Assembly: GCA_902536005.1 (NCBI GenBank)
Contig: CACAVT010000005.1
Location: 1-45,756, forward strand
Direction of reading: 5' to 3'
DNA: 45,756 nt
From: an uncultured Pelagibacteraceae bacterium
GTDB lineage: Bacteria; Pseudomonadota; Alphaproteobacteria; Pelagibacterales; Pelagibacteraceae
Shown: positions 36,336 through 45,756 of the stretch, in pieces
How positions within the stretch are numbered: the stretch's first letter is position 1
How the letters are laid out: each line of letters starts with the position of its first letter
Made by a program: the position numbers and the translations under genes
Notes under the pieces: model-generated
What the model was told of the DNA's origin: nothing
The model's input: the letters and a program-made list of their open reading frames with translations, nothing else
Database searches by the model: none

Positions 36336-36783
36336 TACTTTCAGCTCTTTTTTGAAACGCGTCTGCTATCTTCTCTAAACCAAATTGAAAAGATTTAGTC
36401 ATTAAAATATTTAAAAACTTGTTTTCGATTTCAAAATCAATATCAAATAAGACTTCTGTCTTATAACCGCCTATATCATTTCCTATCTCAATAAATTTCC
36501 AATTGTTTTCTAAATGATTTAAAGGTCCACCTAAATTAACAACATGAATATGATCAGTTTTTTTATTTAATTTAACGTCACTTTTAAATGTATCCTTAAA
36601 CGGCCCCTTACCTATTGTAAGATCCGCTATTATATTTATTGTATCGCCGTTATCACTTCTCTCATAAACTTTAGAATTATCGCAAAAAGGAATAAATTCT
36701 GGGTATTTTTCAATATCTAAAACAAACTCAATTAGCTTATCTTTTCTGTTATCAATTAATCGCTTAACTGATGCTTTTGGCAT
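36328..36783 (-). CDS. Coq10/RatA-type START-domain protein
   Basis: A 151-residue protein of the polyketide-cyclase/START fold. The start is VKRLIDNRKDKLIEFVLDIEKYPEFIPFC, and the LNKKTDHIHVVNLGGPLNHLENNWKFIEIG and DFEIENKFLNILM parts match the Coq10/RatA group. In Alphaproteobacteria this family is thought to bind ubiquinone and support respiration; the name RatA toxin is sometimes used without support. It begins at the lipA stop (shared base). Confidence 0.85.
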   Translation of the reverse strand: MPKASVKRLIDNRKDKLIEFVLDIEKYPEFIPFCDNSKVYERSDNGDTINIIADLTIGKGPFKDTFKSDVKLNKKTDHIHVVNLGGPLNHLENNWKFIEIGNDIGGYKTEVLFDIDFEIENKFLNILMTKSFQFGLEKIADAFQKRAESIK

Positions 36784-37703
36784 TAATTATTTTTTAATCG
36801 GTTTTGTTGAAGTTTCGCAAAATCTTCATCAGCGTGATATGAAGATCTAGTTAAAGGGGATGAAGACACTAACAAAAATCCTTTAGCTTTTGCTATTGTT
36901 CCTAAATCCTCAAATTCCTTTGGTGTGTAATATCTATCTAATGGATAATGTTTTGTAGATGGTTGCAAGTATTGACCAATCGTTATGAAATCAACATCTG
37001 CGGCTCTTAAGTCATCCATGACTTGTAAAATTTCATCCCTAGTTTCTCCTAAGCCAACCATTATTCCTGATTTAGTAAAAATATTTTTGTTAACTTTCTT
37101 TGCATTTTTTAAAAGTTCTAAAGATGCAAAATATCTAGATCCAGGTCGAACTTTTAAATAAAGACTAGGTACAGTTTCAATATTATGATTAAAAACATCT
37201 GGGTTAGCTTCTAAAACTTTTTTAAATGCATCTCCTTTTCTTAAAAAATCAGGTGTGAGAACTTCAATAGAAGTATTTGGGTTCGATTTTCTGGTTTGAT
37301 TAATTACATCGAAAAAATGTTCTGATCCACCATCATCTAAATCATCTCTGTCCACTGAAGTAATTACGACATGTTTTAAATTTAATTTTTTAACCGCTTC
37401 TGCAATTTTAACAGGTTCAAGTTGATCTAATTTTCCTGGTACACCAGTTTTAACATCACAAAAAGCACAAGCTCTTGTACAGGTATCTCCCATAATCATA
37501 AAAGTTGCATGTCGCTTACTCCAACATTCAGTTATATTTGGGCAATTTGCTTCCTGACAAACAGTTACAAGATTGTTATTATTTACAATTGTTTTGGTTA
37601 AAAAGAATTCCTTACTGTTTGTAAGTTTAGATCTAATCCATTCAGGTTTTTTTTTAATTGGATTAACCGGTTTGTTTTCTTTTTCTGGATGTCTACTTTT
37701 CAT
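36783..37703 (-). CDS. lipA: Lipoyl synthase
   Basis: A 306-residue radical SAM enzyme that inserts two sulfurs into octanoyl groups of lipoyl domains. It carries both iron-sulfur clusters: auxiliary cluster cysteines C49, C54, C60 and the CX3CX2C motif C75, C79, C82 (CTRACAFC). C-terminal RSSYHADE supplies the conserved serine ligand. Length is normal. It overlaps ftsB by 11 bases. Confidence 0.96.
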   Translation of the reverse strand: MKSRHPEKENKPVNPIKKKPEWIRSKLTNSKEFFLTKTIVNNNNLVTVCQEANCPNITECWSKRHATFMIMGDTCTRACAFCDVKTGVPGKLDQLEPVKIAEAVKKLNLKHVVITSVDRDDLDDGGSEHFFDVINQTRKSNPNTSIEVLTPDFLRKGDAFKKVLEANPDVFNHNIETVPSLYLKVRPGSRYFASLELLKNAKKVNKNIFTKSGIMVGLGETRDEILQVMDDLRAADVDFITIGQYLQPSTKHYPLDRYYTPKEFEDLGTIAKAKGFLLVSSSPLTRSSYHADEDFAKLQQNRLKNN

Positions 37704-37995
37704 CTTTTTTAATTATATAAATAGTCTCATTTTTTTTACCAAACAAAAATCGTTCTCTAATTAAAGTCTCAATATAATCAAGATCTAAATTAGTGCTTAA
37801 AAGTGAATTTTTATGATCCATATCTTCTATTTTACTAGTTAGGGTTAATTCTTCTTTTTTCAAGTTAGACAAAAGTTCCTTTTTTTCTATATACGAAAAA
37901 AGACCTCTTTCTCCAGATACTAAGTTAAAACTAAAATAAAAAATAAGAAAAACTGATATTAATAAAAAATAATTTCTTTTTATTAATCGAAGCAT
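37693..37995 (-). CDS. ftsB: FtsB/DivIC-type cell division protein
   Basis: A 100-residue protein with one N-terminal membrane helix (about 8-28), a short coiled coil (about 37-70) and the family end [15 protein letters not shown]. FtsB-type proteins join the division complex with FtsL and FtsQ in the inner membrane. It lies directly after eno, a position typical for Alphaproteobacteria (eno-ftsB). Confidence 0.85.
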   Translation of the reverse strand: MLRLIKRNYFLLISVFLIFYFSFNLVSGERGLFSYIEKKELLSNLKKEELTLTSKIEDMDHKNSLLSTNLDLDYIETLIRERFLFGKKNETIYIIKKDEK

Positions 37996-39251
37996 TAATT
38001 GATCTTATTCATCCTCGCTTTTTTTCCAAGTTCTTCTTCAATACGGATTAATTGATTATATTTTGCAACCCTTTCAGATCTAGCTAAAGATCCTGTTTTT
38101 ATTTGATTTGAATTAGTACCCACTGCTAAATCAGCAATAAACGTATCCTCACTATCACCTGATCGGTGAGATATGATTGTTTTATATCCAATGGCTTGAG
38201 CAAATTTAATTACATCTAAGGTTTCTGAAACGGTACCAATTTGATTTAGTTTTATTAAGATAGAATTAGAGGAAATATTTAAGAAACCTTTCTTTAATCT
38301 TTCAAGATTTGTTACATACAAATCATCTCCAACAATCTGAACTTTTTTTATTGATTTCATTAATTTATTCCATGCCAACCAATCATTTTCAGCAAATGGA
38401 TCTTCAATGGACTTAATTTTATATTTTTTAATAATTTTTTGATATTCTTTAATTGATTTATCTACTGAAATATAACTTTTTGAATGAATAGAGTATTTGT
38501 TTTTTTTATATAATTCATTAGCAGCTACATCTAGACAAATAGAAACATCTTTACCATTAATAAATCCTGATTTTTTAATTGCACTCACAATTAAATCTAA
38601 AGCTTGATTATTACTACTGATCATGGGTGCAAAACCACCCTCATCACCTACTGAAGTTGATAAATCTTTATCTTTAATTAATTTACTTAAGTTTTTAATA
38701 ACGACAAAACAAATCCGCATCGCCTCAGAAAAACTTTTTGCTCGATCAGGTCTGATCATAAACTCTTGAATTCTAAGACCATTATTTGCATGCGCTCCAC
38801 CATTAATAATATTCATTAATGGATAAGGTAACTGAAAGTTATTTTTTTGAGAGAAAGTTTTATACAAAGGTAATTTTTTTGTTTTTGCAGACAGTTTTTT
38901 AACAGCCATAGAAACCGCTAGCATCGCATTAGCTCCTAAGTTAGTTTTTTGTCTTGTACCATCTAAGTTAATTAACAAAGTATCAATTCTTTCTTGATTA
39001 TGGATATTTTGTCCTTTTAATTTTTTTGAAATTTTTTTGTTAACTAAGTTAACTGCATTTAAAACACTTTTTCCTAAATACCGTTTATTATTTTTATCTC
39101 TTTTTTCAAAAGCTTCAAAAGTTCCTGTGGAGGCACCTGAAGGACAAATTGCGGATGCGCTATTATTTTTAATATAAACCTCTGCCTCTACTGTTGGATT
39201 TCCTCTACTGTCAAAAACTTGACGTGCTTTTACTTTTAAAATTTTGCTCAC
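37995..39251 (-). CDS. eno: Enolase
   Basis: A 418-residue enolase (2-phosphoglycerate to phosphoenolpyruvate). Features are ARQVFDSRGNPTVEAEV, PSGASTG, GDEGGFAP, metal ligands in CLDVAANE, SIEDPFAENDW and GDDLYVTN, and the signature SHRSGDSEDTFIADLAVG. The start is GTG at 39249-39251, overlapping the kdsA stop as TAGTG. A streamlined enolase of normal length. Confidence 0.97.
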   Translation of the reverse strand: MSKILKVKARQVFDSRGNPTVEAEVYIKNNSASAICPSGASTGTFEAFEKRDKNNKRYLGKSVLNAVNLVNKKISKKLKGQNIHNQERIDTLLINLDGTRQKTNLGANAMLAVSMAVKKLSAKTKKLPLYKTFSQKNNFQLPYPLMNIINGGAHANNGLRIQEFMIRPDRAKSFSEAMRICFVVIKNLSKLIKDKDLSTSVGDEGGFAPMISSNNQALDLIVSAIKKSGFINGKDVSICLDVAANELYKKNKYSIHSKSYISVDKSIKEYQKIIKKYKIKSIEDPFAENDWLAWNKLMKSIKKVQIVGDDLYVTNLERLKKGFLNISSNSILIKLNQIGTVSETLDVIKFAQAIGYKTIISHRSGDSEDTFIADLAVGTNSNQIKTGSLARSERVAKYNQLIRIEEELGKKARMNKIN

Positions 39252-40075
39252 TATTTTTTTATTAGATTATCTATATCGTGTAATTGTTTTAATAGATTCT
39301 CTAATTTATTCAATGGTACCATGTTTGGTCCATCTGATGGAGCATTATCAGGATCTTGATGCGTTTCAATAAATACACCTGCAACTCCAACTGCAACTGC
39401 AGCTCTTGCTAAATATTCAACAAATTCTCTTTGACCACCAGAGGATTCTCCTTGGCCACCCGGTTGTTGAACAGAATGAGTTGCATCGAAAATTACTGGA
39501 TAACCATTCTTTGCCATAATAGGTAATGATCTCATGTCAGAGACTAAAGTGTTATATCCAAAACTTGCGCCTCTTTCTGTGACTAGGATATTTTTATTTC
39601 CTGAGTCTGAAATTTTTTTAGTTACGTTCACCATGTCCCACGGTGCTAAGAACTGACCTTTTTTTACATTAATAATTTTATTTGTTTTAGCTGCAGCAAT
39701 TAATAAGTCTGTTTGTCTACATAAAAAAGCTGGGATTTGTAAAACATCAACATGTTTTGAAACAATTTCACATTGTTCAGCATTATGAATGTCTGTTAAA
39801 ATAGGGACATTCAATTCCTTTTTAATTTTATCAAATACGGGAAGTGATGCATCTAATCCTGCTCCCCTTTTACCTTTTAAACTTGTTCTGTTCGCTTTAT
39901 CAAATGAAGTTTTGTAAATAAATCCAAGGCCAAATTTCGAAGTAATTTCCTTAATTTTTCCAGCCATATCTAGTGCATGTTGTTCTGTCTCTAACTGACA
40001 TGGACCTGCAATAATACAAATCTTATTTTTGTTTGAAATTTCTATATTTTCACAATTTACTTTGATCGCACTCAT
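39251..40075 (-). CDS. kdsA: 3-deoxy-8-phosphooctulonate synthase (KDO-8-phosphate synthase)
   Basis: A 274-residue DAHP/KDOP synthase family enzyme that condenses phosphoenolpyruvate with arabinose 5-phosphate for lipopolysaccharide inner core. Motifs are [58 protein letters not shown] and [16 protein letters not shown]. It overlaps pyrG by 4 bases (ATGA). The pyrG-kdsA-eno order supplies CTP, KDO and phosphoenolpyruvate chemistry in one run and is widely conserved. Confidence 0.96.
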   Translation of the reverse strand: MSAIKVNCENIEISNKNKICIIAGPCQLETEQHALDMAGKIKEITSKFGLGFIYKTSFDKANRTSLKGKRGAGLDASLPVFDKIKKELNVPILTDIHNAEQCEIVSKHVDVLQIPAFLCRQTDLLIAAAKTNKIINVKKGQFLAPWDMVNVTKKISDSGNKNILVTERGASFGYNTLVSDMRSLPIMAKNGYPVIFDATHSVQQPGGQGESSGGQREFVEYLARAAVAVGVAGVFIETHQDPDNAPSDGPNMVPLNKLENLLKQLHDIDNLIKK

Positions 40076-41688
40076 CTATGATTTTTTGCTGCTTTGATAA
40101 AAGAAGAGAATAAAGGATGTGGGTTCAAAGGTCTAGATTTAAATTCAGGATGGAACTGAACTCCTATAAACCAAGGATGATTTTTTAGTTCAATTATCTC
40201 TGGTAGCTTATGATCTGGAGATAAACCTGAGAGTATTAATCCTTTCTTCTCAAACTTTTCTTTATATGAAATATCCACTTCGTATCTATGTCTATGTCTT
40301 TCTTTAATTAATCTAGATTTATAAATATCTCTAATTTTAGATTTATCTTTTAAAATTGCATCATAAGAACCAAGTCTCATGGTGCCTCCTAAGTCTTTAT
40401 CTGTTCCTTTAACTTTTCTTCCACTTTTCTCCCATTCATGCATCAAGCCAATAATATGCACTCCACCTTTATCAAATTCTGAAGACGTTGCTTTTTTAAT
40501 TTTTAATTGATTTCTAGCAAATTCAATTATTGCCATTTGCATTCCATAACAAATTCCAAGAAATGGAATTTTATTTATTCTTGCATACTTTATCGATTCA
40601 ATTTTGCCCTCAGTTCCTCTTTTACCAAAACCACCTGGAATTAGAATTCCTGAAACATTTTTAAGTTTATTTTTTATTTCTGAAACTTTTAATTTTTCAG
40701 AATCTATTCTAACCAAATTAACTTTAAGATTATTGGATATTCCTCCATGAGTAAGTGCTTCATCTAAAGATTTATAAGCATCTTTTAATTCAACGTATTT
40801 ACCAATAATTGCGATGTTAACATGTCTTTTAGTATTAAGAGTGATTTTAGTTATTTTCTTCCAAGGTGTTAAATTATTAGATTTTTTAGATTTTAATTTG
40901 AAATAATTTAAAACTTGAACATCTAATTTTTCTTTTGCAAAACTAATCGGTGCCTCATAAATAGTTTTAACATCAACAGTTTCAATTACATTTTTTATAT
41001 CAACATTACAAAACAAAGATATTTTTTTTCTATGGTCTAAAGGAATAGGTCTTTCTGATCTACAAATAATAATATCAGGTTGAATACCGATGCTTCTTAA
41101 TTCTTTAACCGAGTGTTGAGTTGGTTTTGTTTTTATTTCATCTGATGCTTTTAAATAAGGAACTAAAGTTAAATGAATAAATAATGCATTTTTTTTACCA
41201 ATATCGTTGGAAAATTGTCTTATCGCTTCTACAAATGGTAAACTTTCTATATCACCTACTATTCCTCCTATTTCACAAATGACAAAATCTTCTTTATGTG
41301 TATCGTGTTTTATAAATTCTTTAATTCTATCTGTGATATGAGGAATAACTTGAACTGTCTTACCTAAATACTGACCTTTTCTTTCTTTTCTAAGAACATC
41401 GCTATAAATTTTTCCAGTTGTGATGTTATCAGTTTTCTTTGCAGTAACGCCAGAAAATCTTTCATAGTGACCTAAATCTAAATCTGTTTCAGCACCATCG
41501 TCTGTTACAAAAACTTCTCCATGTTGAAACGGACTCATTGTTCCTGGATCAACATTAAGATAAGGATCTAATTTTCTTAATCTTACTTTATAACCTCTTG
41601 ATTGTAATAAATAAGCAAGTGATGCGGAAGAGAGACCTTTACCAAGAGAGGAAACCACGCCGCCAGTGACAAATATATATCGCGCCAT
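40072..41688 (-). CDS. pyrG: CTP synthase
   Basis: A 538-residue enzyme that aminates UTP to CTP. The N-terminal synthase domain (about 1-265) has [30 protein letters not shown] and [19 protein letters not shown]. The C-terminal class I glutaminase (about 290-535) has [14 protein letters not shown], the nucleophile cysteine in GICYGMQ (GICLGMQ in most homologues), and GVQFHPEF. It follows secG by 44 bases. Confidence 0.97.
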   Translation of the reverse strand: MARYIFVTGGVVSSLGKGLSSASLAYLLQSRGYKVRLRKLDPYLNVDPGTMSPFQHGEVFVTDDGAETDLDLGHYERFSGVTAKKTDNITTGKIYSDVLRKERKGQYLGKTVQVIPHITDRIKEFIKHDTHKEDFVICEIGGIVGDIESLPFVEAIRQFSNDIGKKNALFIHLTLVPYLKASDEIKTKPTQHSVKELRSIGIQPDIIICRSERPIPLDHRKKISLFCNVDIKNVIETVDVKTIYEAPISFAKEKLDVQVLNYFKLKSKKSNNLTPWKKITKITLNTKRHVNIAIIGKYVELKDAYKSLDEALTHGGISNNLKVNLVRIDSEKLKVSEIKNKLKNVSGILIPGGFGKRGTEGKIESIKYARINKIPFLGICYGMQMAIIEFARNQLKIKKATSSEFDKGGVHIIGLMHEWEKSGRKVKGTDKDLGGTMRLGSYDAILKDKSKIRDIYKSRLIKERHRHRYEVDISYKEKFEKKGLILSGLSPDHKLPEIIELKNHPWFIGVQFHPEFKSRPLNPHPLFSSFIKAAKNHR

Positions 41689-41732
41689 GGAAGTATCTTA
41701 TAGCGAATAAAAAATGAATTGAAAAGGATTAA

Positions 41733-42032
41733 TTAATTATTTTCTGGAATTGATGGAGTGTCTTCAGTTTTTTCCTCAACTGTATCCAATACCGACCCGG
41801 TAGGAGTAAGTTCTGCTCTAGAAATTATTGTTAGAGCTAGACTGCAAATAATAAAAAGTGTTGCTACGATTGCAGTGGCTTTTGTCATAAAGCTGCCTGC
41901 TGATCTAGAGAGCATAAAATTTTCTTGGGAAACCCCAATACCAAGAGCACCTCCTTCTGATTTTTGCAATAAAACCAAAAGAACTAAAATAACTGCAAGT
42001 ATGATGTTGATTACTAATAATAAAGTTTCCAT
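41733..42032 (-). CDS. secG: Preprotein translocase subunit SecG
   Basis: A 99-residue membrane protein with two hydrophobic helices (about 4-24 and 50-70) and the SecG loop LQKSEGGALGIG between them, then a serine/threonine and acidic tail. It joins SecYE in the inner membrane. It starts 6 bases after the tpiA stop; tpiA-secG-pyrG is a common order. Confidence 0.93.
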   Translation of the reverse strand: METLLLVINIILAVILVLLVLLQKSEGGALGIGVSQENFMLSRSAGSFMTKATAIVATLFIICSLALTIISRAELTPTGSVLDTVEEKTEDTPSIPENN

Positions 42033-42038
42033 GTGGGT

Positions 42039-42779
42039 CTAATTAATGGTTTTTTTAATTATATCAATAAATTTTTTTGGGTTTTGCGATGACCCTCCAA
42101 TCAAAAAACCGTCAATGTTGGGAATTTTTTTTAATATACTTACGTTATTAGCATTGACAGATCCACCATATAAAATTTTAGGATATTTTTTTATAAATTT
42201 ACTTTTAATAAATGAAATAGTTTTATTTAAATCAGCTTCTTTTGGAATTACACCTGTTCCGATAGACCATACAGGCTCATAGGCAATAATAATTTTAGAT
42301 TTATTCTTTATCGATTTTAACCCTTTTTCAATTTGTTTTTTTAAAATTTGATTAGTTTTTTTTTGTCTTCTTTCTTTCAAAGTTTCGCCAATACAAAATA
42401 TAATTTTCAAGCCTGATTTAATTGCACTTTTAATTTTTAAATTAATTAGATTGTCTGTTTCTCCTAACTGCCTATTTTCTGAGTGTCCCAAAATAACAAA
42501 CTTTGCTCCAACATTTTTAAGCATGGTAGAATTTACTTGGCCAGTGTGCGCACCGTAATCATAGCTGTGATGACAGTTTTGGGCACCAACCTCAATTTTT
42601 GTTTTTTTAAGTCTTCTCGACAATGGACGAATTAATGTATTTGGTGGGCAATAAACTATTTTTATCTTATTTTTTTTATTATTTTTTGAAAACTTTTTTA
42701 CTTTATCAAGTGAATTTAGAGTTCTTAAATCACCAAACATTTTCCAATTAGCTACAAAATACATATATTTATTTGTCAT
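42039..42779 (-). CDS. tpiA: Triosephosphate isomerase
   Basis: A 246-residue TIM-barrel enzyme of central metabolism. It has ANWKMFG with catalytic lysine, ILGHSENRQL with catalytic histidine, AYEPVWSIGTG with catalytic glutamate, and YGGSVNANN and DGFLIGGSS phosphate-binding loops. The residue after GHSE is asparagine where arginine is common. It is the first gene of the run down to the coq10-like gene and is divergent from the ppiD gene across 56 bases. Confidence 0.96.
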   Translation of the reverse strand: MTNKYMYFVANWKMFGDLRTLNSLDKVKKFSKNNKKNKIKIVYCPPNTLIRPLSRRLKKTKIEVGAQNCHHSYDYGAHTGQVNSTMLKNVGAKFVILGHSENRQLGETDNLINLKIKSAIKSGLKIIFCIGETLKERRQKKTNQILKKQIEKGLKSIKNKSKIIIAYEPVWSIGTGVIPKEADLNKTISFIKSKFIKKYPKILYGGSVNANNVSILKKIPNIDGFLIGGSSQNPKKFIDIIKKTIN

Positions 42780-42835
42780 AATTGATTTTTTAATCTATAG
42801 ATTTGTTTTTTGCAGATCAATAAATTTATAACGCT

Positions 42836-44254
42836 ATGATTGAAAAATTAAAAAATTTAGGCTGGAAACAACTTGGTGGATTGTTTTTAATTGTCATAAT
42901 CATCATCGCTTTTGGATTTGGTGGTTTTGGTGGTGGGTTTAGTACAAACAATCAAAACAATATTGCAAAAATAAATAAAACAAATGTAACAACCCAAGAT
43001 TTTATTGACTATGTGAATCAAAGTGGAATTTCACAAGAAGCTATTCGAGATAATTTAGAGAACAATATTATTGAAGAATTATTATCAGGATTAATTTCAA
43101 CTACATTGATTGATTTAGAAATTAAAGACTTTGATCTATCAATAAACGAAAGAACTATACTAAAAAACATAAAAGAAAATAAAAATTTCCAAGATGAAAA
43201 TGGTACTTTTCAAAGAATTAAATATGAAAAATTTTTACTCTCCAACAACTTGTCAGCTACGATGTTTGAATTGCAATTAAAAAATAGAGAATTACAGAAA
43301 CACTTATTTGATTTTATTGGTGCTGGAACAATAACACCAAATTTTATGATAGAAAAAAAGTTTGAAGAAAATAATAAATCCATAGACATCGAGTACTTTG
43401 ATATGGAAAATCTATATAAAACAAAAGATAATTACACATCAAATGAAATTGAAGTATTTATTGATGAAAACAAAGATCAATTAAAAAGAGAATATATAGA
43501 TTTTAAATATGTGATTTTAAATCCAAAAAATATAATTGGAATTGAAGAATTCAATCAAGAGTTTTTTGATGAAATAGACTCAATTGAAAACAAAATTTCT
43601 CAAGGAAGTACATTTGACACTATATTAGAAGATATAAATGTTGACATTATTGAAGTAAATGAGTTTGCACCTAGCTCTAGTAAACAGATTAATGAAGATC
43701 TAATTTATTCTAAGAAAGAATCTAAATTAGACTTGATAGAAAGTGGTGATAACTTTTTACTTTATAATATTGATAATCAATATGATCGAGCTCCAGATTT
43801 AAATGATGAAATCATTAAAGGAGAAATAGTTGAGTTAATATATCAAAAAGGTAAATTTGATTACAATAGAGAAATTATAGAAGAAATTCAAAATAAGAAA
43901 TTTGATAATTCAAAATTTGAGGAATTAGCAGGATCAAATAAGGAATATTCTTCAATTAATTCCATAGAAGATGACAAACTCATCAATATTAATTCAGTAA
44001 AAATGCTTTATGCTCTACCTATAAATTCTTTTGCTCTAGTAAATAAAGAAGATAAAATTTATTTAGTAAAAATTACTGGAACAAATAAAAATTCATTTAA
44101 TAAAACTGATGAAAAATATCTTAAATTTGCAAATAGCCAAAATACAAATAATAGAAAAAGTATTTTACAATCGTATGATCAATTACTTAATTATAAATAT
44201 CAAGTTCAATTAAATCAAAAAACTATTGATAGAGTTAAAAATTATTTCAAATGA
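42836..44254 (+). CDS. PpiD/SurA-N-type membrane-anchored periplasmic chaperone
   Basis: A 472-residue protein with a short cytoplasmic start, one membrane helix (about 13-33) and a periplasmic part beginning with a SurA N-terminal-like domain (about 42-190: IAKINKTNVTTQDFIDYVNQ, then LISTTLIDLEIKDFDLSINE). This is the PpiD layout. Alphaproteobacterial PpiD proteins are about 620 residues. I see no clear parvulin isomerase core here, only a degenerate remnant around 225-340, so it may be a chaperone without isomerase activity. It precedes trpE, as ppiD does in other Alphaproteobacteria, and its stop overlaps the trpE start (ATGA). Confidence 0.8.
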   Translation: MIEKLKNLGWKQLGGLFLIVIIIIAFGFGGFGGGFSTNNQNNIAKINKTNVTTQDFIDYVNQSGISQEAIRDNLENNIIEELLSGLISTTLIDLEIKDFDLSINERTILKNIKENKNFQDENGTFQRIKYEKFLLSNNLSATMFELQLKNRELQKHLFDFIGAGTITPNFMIEKKFEENNKSIDIEYFDMENLYKTKDNYTSNEIEVFIDENKDQLKREYIDFKYVILNPKNIIGIEEFNQEFFDEIDSIENKISQGSTFDTILEDINVDIIEVNEFAPSSSKQINEDLIYSKKESKLDLIESGDNFLLYNIDNQYDRAPDLNDEIIKGEIVELIYQKGKFDYNREIIEEIQNKKFDNSKFEELAGSNKEYSSINSIEDDKLININSVKMLYALPINSFALVNKEDKIYLVKITGTNKNSFNKTDEKYLKFANSQNTNNRKSILQSYDQLLNYKYQVQLNQKTIDRVKNYFK

Positions 44255-45711
44255 TTATTAATCGAAGCTTCAAAGATTTTAAGTTTCGACATAGAAGCAA
44301 AAAAAATCAAATCATCTTTACTAAAAAGAAAGTAAAAAATGATGATGAAGTATTAAACCTAATCGATAATTTCTTAGAGGAAAAAAACAGTTTTATATTT
44401 GAGTCTGTAGAAAAAGGTAAAATCAAAGGTAGATATACAATATTTGGTAAAAATCCTGATAAAATTTGGGAGTTTAATAATAATAATTCTTATCTAATTC
44501 AAAAAAATAAAAAAAGAAAATTAAAAGATAAACCAGATAAATTAATTGAAAAAATTATTGAAGATTTCAAGTTTGAAACTCCCAAAAATTTACCTAATAT
44601 TTGCTCATTAATCTCTGGGTATTTTTCTTATGACTCAATTAGATACATAGAAAAAATTCCAAATAATTGTAAAAACGATCTTAAATTGCCAGATGTAAGG
44701 CTTCTTCGTCCAAGAACTTTAGTCATTCATGATAATCTAAAAAAAGAAATTTTTTACATATCTAATATTTTTAAAGATGAAAAAATTAAAAACTATAAAA
44801 ATAAATATAAAGAAATTAAATCTGATTTGTTTAAATTACTCATTCAGTCATCAATTAAAAATATTGATAAAAAAATAATTCAAAAATCAAAAAATATAAA
44901 AGTGAAATCTAACACTTCAAAAAATAAATTTTTATCAATGGTTAGTAAGGCAAAAAAATTTATTAAATTAGGAGATATTTTTCAGGTTGTTTTAAGCCAA
45001 AGATTTGAGGCAAAATTAACAAAGAAACCACTAGATATTTATAAAAAACTAAGAGTAACAAACCCTTCTCCTTTTATGTTTTTCTTCAATTTTGAGGATT
45101 TTCAAATAATTGGTGCAAGTCCTGAAATACTTGTGAGACTTAGGGATAATAAAATTACTGTAAGACCAATTGCAGGTACTAGACCACGTGGTAAAACTAA
45201 AAAAGAAGATCTTTTTTATGAAAAAGACCTTCTTAAAGATAAAAAAGAACTTTCAGAGCATTTGATGTTACTTGATTTGGGTAGAAATGATGCTGGTAAA
45301 GTCTCAAAGATAAATTCGGTAAAAGTTACAGAAAGCTTCATTATTGAGAGATATTCTCATGTAATGCATATAGTTTCAAATGTAGTTGGGGAATATAATA
45401 AAAAATTTTCAAAATTTAAATCGCTCTTAGCTGGTTTTCCAGCAGGTACTGTTTCTGGAGCTCCAAAAATTAGAGCTATGGAAATTATAGATGAATTAGA
45501 AACAACAAAAAGAAAAGTTTATGCAGGAGGAATTGGATATTTCTCTGCAAATGGAGAATTTGATACATGCATAGCCTTAAGAACTGCGGTTGCTAAAAAT
45601 AAAAAATTTTATGTGCAAGCAGGTGCAGGTATAGTTGCAGACAGTAAACCTAAAAATGAATATGAGGAAACAGTTAATAAAGCGAAAGCTTTAATTAATG
45701 CTTTAAGATGA
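44251..45711 (+). CDS. trpE: Anthranilate synthase component I
   Basis: A 486-residue chorismate-binding enzyme that makes anthranilate with TrpG. Motifs are GDIFQVVLSQRFEA, GASPEILVRL, RPIAGTRPRG, the metal-site glutamate in DLGRNDAGKVS, SGAPKIRAMEII and YAGGIGYFSANGEFDTCIALRT, ending VQAGAGIVADSKPKNEYEET. Length suits stand-alone TrpE. It is followed by trpG overlapping at ATGA. I see no tryptophan leader peptide, since the gene is coupled directly to the upstream chaperone gene. Confidence 0.96.
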   Translation: MIINRSFKDFKFRHRSKKNQIIFTKKKVKNDDEVLNLIDNFLEEKNSFIFESVEKGKIKGRYTIFGKNPDKIWEFNNNNSYLIQKNKKRKLKDKPDKLIEKIIEDFKFETPKNLPNICSLISGYFSYDSIRYIEKIPNNCKNDLKLPDVRLLRPRTLVIHDNLKKEIFYISNIFKDEKIKNYKNKYKEIKSDLFKLLIQSSIKNIDKKIIQKSKNIKVKSNTSKNKFLSMVSKAKKFIKLGDIFQVVLSQRFEAKLTKKPLDIYKKLRVTNPSPFMFFFNFEDFQIIGASPEILVRLRDNKITVRPIAGTRPRGKTKKEDLFYEKDLLKDKKELSEHLMLLDLGRNDAGKVSKINSVKVTESFIIERYSHVMHIVSNVVGEYNKKFSKFKSLLAGFPAGTVSGAPKIRAMEIIDELETTKRKVYAGGIGYFSANGEFDTCIALRTAVAKNKKFYVQAGAGIVADSKPKNEYEETVNKAKALINALR

Positions 45712-45756
45712 TGAAAGTTTTGTTAATAGATAATTACGATAGTTTTACTTTTAATT
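45708..45756 (+). CDS. trpG: Anthranilate synthase component II (5' end only)
   Basis: Only the first 16 codons are present, reading MMKVLLIDNYDSFTFN, the universal start of TrpG/PabA glutamine amidotransferases. It would supply ammonia to TrpE. Two ATGs are adjacent at 45708 and 45711; the first makes an ATGA overlap with the trpE stop. The rest runs off the window. Confidence 0.9.
   Translation, partial: MMKVLLIDNYDSFTFN

Noticed and set aside
36328..36783. Toxin of a toxin-antitoxin pair (RatA name)
   Set aside because: No antitoxin partner; the family member is better explained as a Coq10-like ubiquinone-binding protein beside lipA.

Overview
The window looks like a Pelagibacterales (SAR11, marine Alphaproteobacteria) chromosome segment, probably from an open-ocean, phosphate-poor type. 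The base composition is very AT-rich, genes overlap by 1-11 bases or sit a few bases apart, and no intergenic gap exceeds 300 bases. The longest gap is 241 bases (16021-16261). The family content (AapJQMP importer, NtrYX-TrkAH, PyrG-KdsA-Eno-FtsB-LipA) is typical alphaproteobacterial core. I see no phage, IS element, CRISPR array or rRNA.

Region 1 (1-760): the 3' end of a probable arsenate reductase overlaps an aquaporin-family channel, an AqpS-ArsC-like arsenic detoxification pair. Region 2 (841-15720) is a phosphorus-economy island. It holds exopolyphosphatase and polyphosphate kinase, a SixA-type phosphatase, pstSCAB-phoU-phoB, a secreted protein of unknown function, phoR, and a lipid-renovation set: an Agt/SqdX-like glycosyltransferase, a PlcP-like phospholipase C and, divergently, a diacylglycerol kinase family protein. 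Two good Pho boxes are visible, one before pstS and one aimed at the lipid kinase gene. Together these genes would sense phosphate (PstSCAB/PhoU to PhoR to PhoB), import it, store it as polyphosphate, and spare it by converting phospholipids to glycolipids.

Region 3 (15752-16261): a 69-residue, roughly 35% lysine protein with a consensus -10 element and a near-perfect Shine-Dalgarno sequence, then a gap rich in inverted repeats. Region 4 (16262-22662, minus strand): valS-ilvD-manC-DMT transporter, an operon-like run. Region 5 (22787-22986): tRNA-Cys and tRNA-Asn. Region 6 (23040-28033, minus): an XRE-type regulator and the general amino-acid ABC importer aapJQMP, with an intrinsic terminator after aapJ and an 18-base palindrome before it. 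A tRNA-Arg (28211-28287, minus) follows.

Region 7 (28316-34258, minus): ntrY-ntrX-trkA-trkH. NtrX has lost the sigma-54 contact loop. Region 8 (34283-36335, plus): ispDF-pgpA-pncC. Region 9 (36328-42779, minus): tpiA-secG-pyrG-kdsA-eno-ftsB-lipA-coq10-like. Region 10 (42836-45756, plus): a PpiD/SurA-N chaperone, trpE, and the first codons of trpG.

No wholly new multi-gene system is evident. The strongest leads are the Pho-box-driven lipid kinase divergent from plcP-agt-phoR, the unknown secreted protein inside the Pho cluster, the lysine-rich miniprotein, and the NtrX lacking its sigma-54 loop.
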